Of a DNA stretch of 64,000 nt, positions 60,844-64,000 are shown piece by piece. The stretch comes from Brevundimonas sp. Its GTDB lineage: Bacteria; Pseudomonadota; Alphaproteobacteria; Caulobacterales; Caulobacteraceae. The translations under genes and the position numbers were made by a program. Location: the NCBI GenBank assembly GCA_004296955.1, contig SCVB01000011.1, forward strand, positions 1-64,000. Direction: 5' to 3'. Below the pieces are notes generated by a model that saw only the letters and a program-made list of their open reading frames with translations, was not told the origin of the DNA and made no database searches. Numbering within the stretch: position 1 is the stretch's first letter; every line of letters starts with the position of its first letter.

Positions 60844-63060
60844 ATGAGCGCTCCGCAGAAGACCATGGCCGAACTGGCCGCCGACTACGGCCTGGCCCCG
60901 AACGAATATCAGGTCGTCCTCGACCGGCTGGGACGCGAACCCAATCACGTCGAACTGGGCGTCTTCTCGGTGATGTGGTCCGAGCACTGCTCGTACAAGT
61001 CGTCGAAGATCCACCTCGGCAAATTCCCGACCAAGGGGCCGCGGGTTATCTGCGGGCCGGGCGAGAACGCCGGAGTCATCGACATCGACGACGGCGACGC
61101 CTGCATCTTCAAGATGGAGAGCCACAACCACCCGTCCTACATCGAGCCCTACCAGGGCGCGGCGACGGGCGTTGGCGGCATCATGCGCGACGTCTTCACC
61201 ATGGGGGCGCGGCCGGTGGCCCTGCTGAACGCCCTGCGCTTCGGCGATCCGTCGCACGAGAAGACGAAGCGGCTGGTCAAGGGCGTCGTCTCCGGCATTG
61301 GCGGCTACGGCAACTGCGTCGGCGTGCCGACGGTGGCCGGCGAGACCAATTTCCACAAGGGATACAACGGCAATATCCTGGTCAACGCCATGTGCGTCGG
61401 CGTGGCCAAGGCCGACGCCCTGTTCTATTCGGCCGCCCCGGCCCCGGGCCTGTCGGTGGTCTATTTCGGCTCGAAGACCGGCCGCGACGGCATCCACGGC
61501 GCGACCATGGCCTCGGCCGAGTTCGACGAGGATTCGGACGAGAAGCGCCCCACGGTGCAGGTCGGCGATCCCTTCGCCGAGAAGCTGCTGATCGAGGCGA
61601 CGCTGGAGCTGATGGCCTCGGGCGCCGTGGCGGCGATCCAGGACATGGGGGCCGCGGGCCTGACCTCATCCTCGGTCGAGATGGCCGGCAAGGGCGCGGT
61701 CGGCATCGAACTGAACATGGACGCCGTGCCCCAGCGCGAGGAGGGGATGACGGCCTATGAGATGATGCTGTCGGAAAGCCAGGAGCGGATGCTGGCCGTG
61801 CTGAAGCCGGGCCGCGAGGAAGACGGCTACCGGATCTTCAAGAAATGGGGTCTCGACGCCGCCGTCATCGGCGTGACCACCGACACCGGCCGTCTGGTGC
61901 TGAAGCATCACGGCGAGACGGTCTGCGACGTGCCGCTGGCCCCGCTGTTCGACGACGCGCCCCTGTACGATCGACCGTGGGTCCAGCCGGAGCTGCAGCC
62001 GCGCCTTTCGCCGGCCGATGTCCCCGCCCCAGAAAGCTGGGTCGACGCGGTGATCAAGGTGGTCTGCTGCCCGGACATGGCCTCCAAGCGCTGGATCTGG
62101 GAGCAGTACGACCGCCACGTCATGGCCGACACCCTGCACGACTCGGCCACAGCGGCCGACGCCGGCGTGGTGCGGGTGCATGGCACGGACAAGGGTCTGG
62201 CCATGACCTCGGACTGCACGCCCCGCTACGTCCAGGCCGATCCCTATGAGGGGGGCAAACAGGCCGTGGCCGAGGCCTGGCGCAATCTGACGGCCGTCGG
62301 TTCGCGACCCATCGCCATCACCGACAACCTCAATTTCGGCAATCCGCAGCGGCCCGAGATCATGGGCCAGATCGTCCGCGCCATCGACGGCATGGCCGAG
62401 GCCTGCCGGGTGCTGGACTTCCCGGTCGTGAGCGGGAATGTCAGCCTCTACAACGAGACCAACGGCGCAGCCATTCCGCCGACCCCGACCGTCGGGGCGG
62501 TCGGCCTGCTGACCAACTATGACGTCGTCGTCGGCTTCGGGGGCATGGTCGAGGGCGACGTGCTGGTGCTGATCGGCGAGACCAAGGGCGAACTCGGCTC
62601 CTCCATCTACCTGCGCGAGGTGCTGGGCCGGGAGGACGGCGCCCCGCCGCCGGTGGATCTGGCGCTGGAGCGGAAGACCGGCGACTTCGTCCGCCAGCAG
62701 ATCGAGGCGGGGGCCCTGACCTGCGTGCACGACCTGTCCGACGGCGGCCTGATCGGGGCGGCGGCGGACATCGCCCTGGCCTCGGACTGCGGCGTCGAAC
62801 TGGACGCCACCTCGGAGGCCCACGCCCACGTCCTGCTCTTCGGCGAGGACCAGGCCCGCTATCTGGTCGCCGTGGCCGACGCGACGGACATCATCGCCGC
62901 CGCCCAGGCCGCCGGCCTGCGCGCCTCGGTGGTGGGCCGCGCGAAAGGCCGGGACTTCGCCTCCGGCGGCTCTGGCGGCGACCTGTTCCGCCTGCCGCTG
63001 GATCACCTGCGCGAAATGCACGAGGGCTGGATGCCCAACTGGATCGAAGCGGTCGCATGA
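60844..63060 (+). CDS. purL: Phosphoribosylformylglycinamidine synthase subunit PurL
   Basis: This 738-residue small-type PurL is the synthetase subunit that works with PurS and PurQ to make FGAM. It has [68 protein letters not shown] and the C-terminal [18 protein letters not shown]. The length suits the form that needs separate PurS and PurQ. The next gene overlaps by 4 nt (ATGA). Confidence 0.98.
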   Translation: MSAPQKTMAELAADYGLAPNEYQVVLDRLGREPNHVELGVFSVMWSEHCSYKSSKIHLGKFPTKGPRVICGPGENAGVIDIDDGDACIFKMESHNHPSYIEPYQGAATGVGGIMRDVFTMGARPVALLNALRFGDPSHEKTKRLVKGVVSGIGGYGNCVGVPTVAGETNFHKGYNGNILVNAMCVGVAKADALFYSAAPAPGLSVVYFGSKTGRDGIHGATMASAEFDEDSDEKRPTVQVGDPFAEKLLIEATLELMASGAVAAIQDMGAAGLTSSSVEMAGKGAVGIELNMDAVPQREEGMTAYEMMLSESQERMLAVLKPGREEDGYRIFKKWGLDAAVIGVTTDTGRLVLKHHGETVCDVPLAPLFDDAPLYDRPWVQPELQPRLSPADVPAPESWVDAVIKVVCCPDMASKRWIWEQYDRHVMADTLHDSATAADAGVVRVHGTDKGLAMTSDCTPRYVQADPYEGGKQAVAEAWRNLTAVGSRPIAITDNLNFGNPQRPEIMGQIVRAIDGMAEACRVLDFPVVSGNVSLYNETNGAAIPPTPTVGAVGLLTNYDVVVGFGGMVEGDVLVLIGETKGELGSSIYLREVLGREDGAPPPVDLALERKTGDFVRQQIEAGALTCVHDLSDGGLIGAAADIALASDCGVELDATSEAHAHVLLFGEDQARYLVAVADATDIIAAAQAAGLRASVVGRAKGRDFASGGSGGDLFRLPLDHLREMHEGWMPNWIEAVA

Positions 63061-63488
63061 GGCGCGTCCTGGCCGCCGTGATGCTGCTGGCGGCGCTTTC
63101 CGCCTGCGACGGCGGCGGCGACCCGGTCCAGCAGGCCCTGCGCGAGGCCTCGGCCGCGAATCAAGCCGCGACCGTGCGGGACGGCGCGGTCTCCACGCCG
63201 GCGGATGCCGCCGTCGCTCCGGGCCAATCCCCGGGCGACCGGGCCTTCGCCGCCGCGGAGGCCGAAATGCACGCCCGCATGGCCGCGGCCTCCGGCGCGA
63301 CGGTGGACGAGGCCTATATCGCGAGGATGATCGAGCACCATCGCGGCGCCGTCGCCATGGCCGACATCGCCCTGGCGCAGTCGCGCGATCCGGAGATCCG
63401 CCGCATGGCCCGGGCGGTCAAGACGGCCCAAACTCGCGAGATCGCCGAGATGCGAGCCTGGACGCCGGCGCCGCAAGCGGCGCCGTGA
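63057..63488 (+). CDS. DUF305 exported protein, ferritin-like fold
   Basis: This 143-residue protein has an N-terminal signal with a lipobox-like LSAC (Cys 17). It carries the DUF305 core: [24 protein letters not shown] and [15 protein letters not shown]. The paired His are metal-binding in this family. DUF305 proteins are often linked to copper handling. Its start overlaps purL. Confidence 0.88.
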   Translation: MRRVLAAVMLLAALSACDGGGDPVQQALREASAANQAATVRDGAVSTPADAAVAPGQSPGDRAFAAAEAEMHARMAAASGATVDEAYIARMIEHHRGAVAMADIALAQSRDPEIRRMARAVKTAQTREIAEMRAWTPAPQAAP

Positions 63489-63539
63489 CGGCCGTCATAT
63501 TTTCAGGCTAGGTCGGGACCTCGCCGCCCGGAGGTCCGT

Positions 63540-64000
63540 ATGCGCTCGCTTGATTCCGTCTCCCGCCGTGGACTGATGCTGGCGCTCGGCGCCGGCGGGG
63601 TTGTGCTGGGCTCCGGCCGGCAGGCGCTCGCCGACCCGGTGTTCGCCGAATATCCGTTCCAGCTGGGCATCGCCGCCGGCGATCCGGCCCCGGACGGCTT
63701 CGTCATCTGGACCCGGCTGGCCCCCCGCCCGCTCGAGATCGGCCACGGCATGCCGTCGGCGTCGGTGCCGGTGAAGTGGGAAGTCGCAACAGATCGAGGC
63801 TTCTCCAACGTGGCGCAGAGGGGCGAGGCGATCGCCCGGCCCGAGATGGGGCACGCGGTCCATGTCGAGGTCACGGGGCTGGAGCCCGGCCGCGACTATT
63901 TCTACCGCTTCACGGCCGGGGCGGAACGCACGCCCTCGGGCCGGGCGAAGACGGCGCCGGCGGCCGGGACGGCGGTGGCCCGGACGCGGTTCGGGGTGCT
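63540..64000 (+). CDS. phoD: PhoD-like alkaline phosphatase, 5' part (window edge)
   Basis: The 153 residues present begin with a Tat signal (SRRGLMLALGAGG). The start of a PhoD-type phosphatase N-terminal domain follows: YPFQLGIAAGDPAPDGFVIWTRLAP, VKWEVATD, and HVEVTGLEPGRDYFYRF. The catalytic domain lies past the window end. The start ATG at 63540 follows GGAGGT. PhoD enzymes release phosphate from phosphodiesters outside the cytoplasm, using calcium and iron. Confidence 0.9.
   Translation, partial: MRSLDSVSRRGLMLALGAGGVVLGSGRQALADPVFAEYPFQLGIAAGDPAPDGFVIWTRLAPRPLEIGHGMPSASVPVKWEVATDRGFSNVAQRGEAIARPEMGHAVHVEVTGLEPGRDYFYRFTAGAERTPSGRAKTAPAAGTAVARTRFGV

Overview
The window is high-GC DNA with dense, often overlapping genes. 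It reads as a chromosome segment of a stalked or holdfast-forming alphaproteobacterium of the Caulobacterales, most like Brevundimonas or Caulobacter. The main clues are an hfaA-hfaB-hfaD holdfast-anchor operon, an alphaproteobacterial flagellin cluster with a FlaEY-like protein, a BamF/DUF3035-type lipoprotein, DUF1476 next to purC, and an alphaproteobacterial 16S rRNA 5' region. Genus is inferred from gene content; no database search was possible.

Layout. 1-1180 holds the 5' part of a 16S rRNA gene on the minus strand, its leader and three tandem promoters. 1.5-5.4 kb has a CBS-pair protein, a rhomboid protease (possibly frameshifted) and the hfa operon. 5.5-17.1 kb is mixed housekeeping: an M16 peptidase, a polyproline secreted protein, a PAS protein, gamma carbonic anhydrase, PhoH, a cation/proton exchanger, LspA, a BamF-like lipoprotein, a DMT transporter, SSB and two envelope hypotheticals. 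17.2-22.4 kb is the flagellin region (FlaEY-like, two flagellins, FlaG). 22.6-25.4 kb is a compact phage-like locus: a DUF2793 tail-fibre protein, a small protein, a holin candidate, an M15 endolysin and overlapping Rz/Rz1-type spanin candidates, all chained by 4-nt overlaps. It resembles the detached tail-fibre and lysis genes of gene transfer agents. 25.7-27.0 kb is an ECF sigma/anti-sigma pair. 27-35.9 kb has nucleic-acid and metabolic genes, including the operon DUF1285-NUDIX-CCA and a CoA-metabolism pair. 36-38.8 kb has two intergenic inverted-repeat elements around a DUF429-like and a GDPD gene. 38.8-53.6 kb includes glyQS, ispE, a TPR protein, ETF-QO, two uracil/hypoxanthine-type DNA glycosylases, a lytic transglycosylase, a GST and purB. 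53.7-63.5 kb is a purine cluster (purC, purS, purQ, purL) interleaved with unrelated small genes. A PhoD-type phosphatase is cut by the window end.

How the genes work together. The hfa operon supplies curli-like anchoring of the polar holdfast. The flagellin region supplies filament subunits and probable post-transcriptional control through a hairpin-rich 5' UTR. The lysis locus would release phage-like particles. purB, purC, purS, purQ and purL are de novo purine synthesis. Three very small genes with convincing ribosome binding sites sit at convergent gene ends and would be missed by usual length cut-offs.
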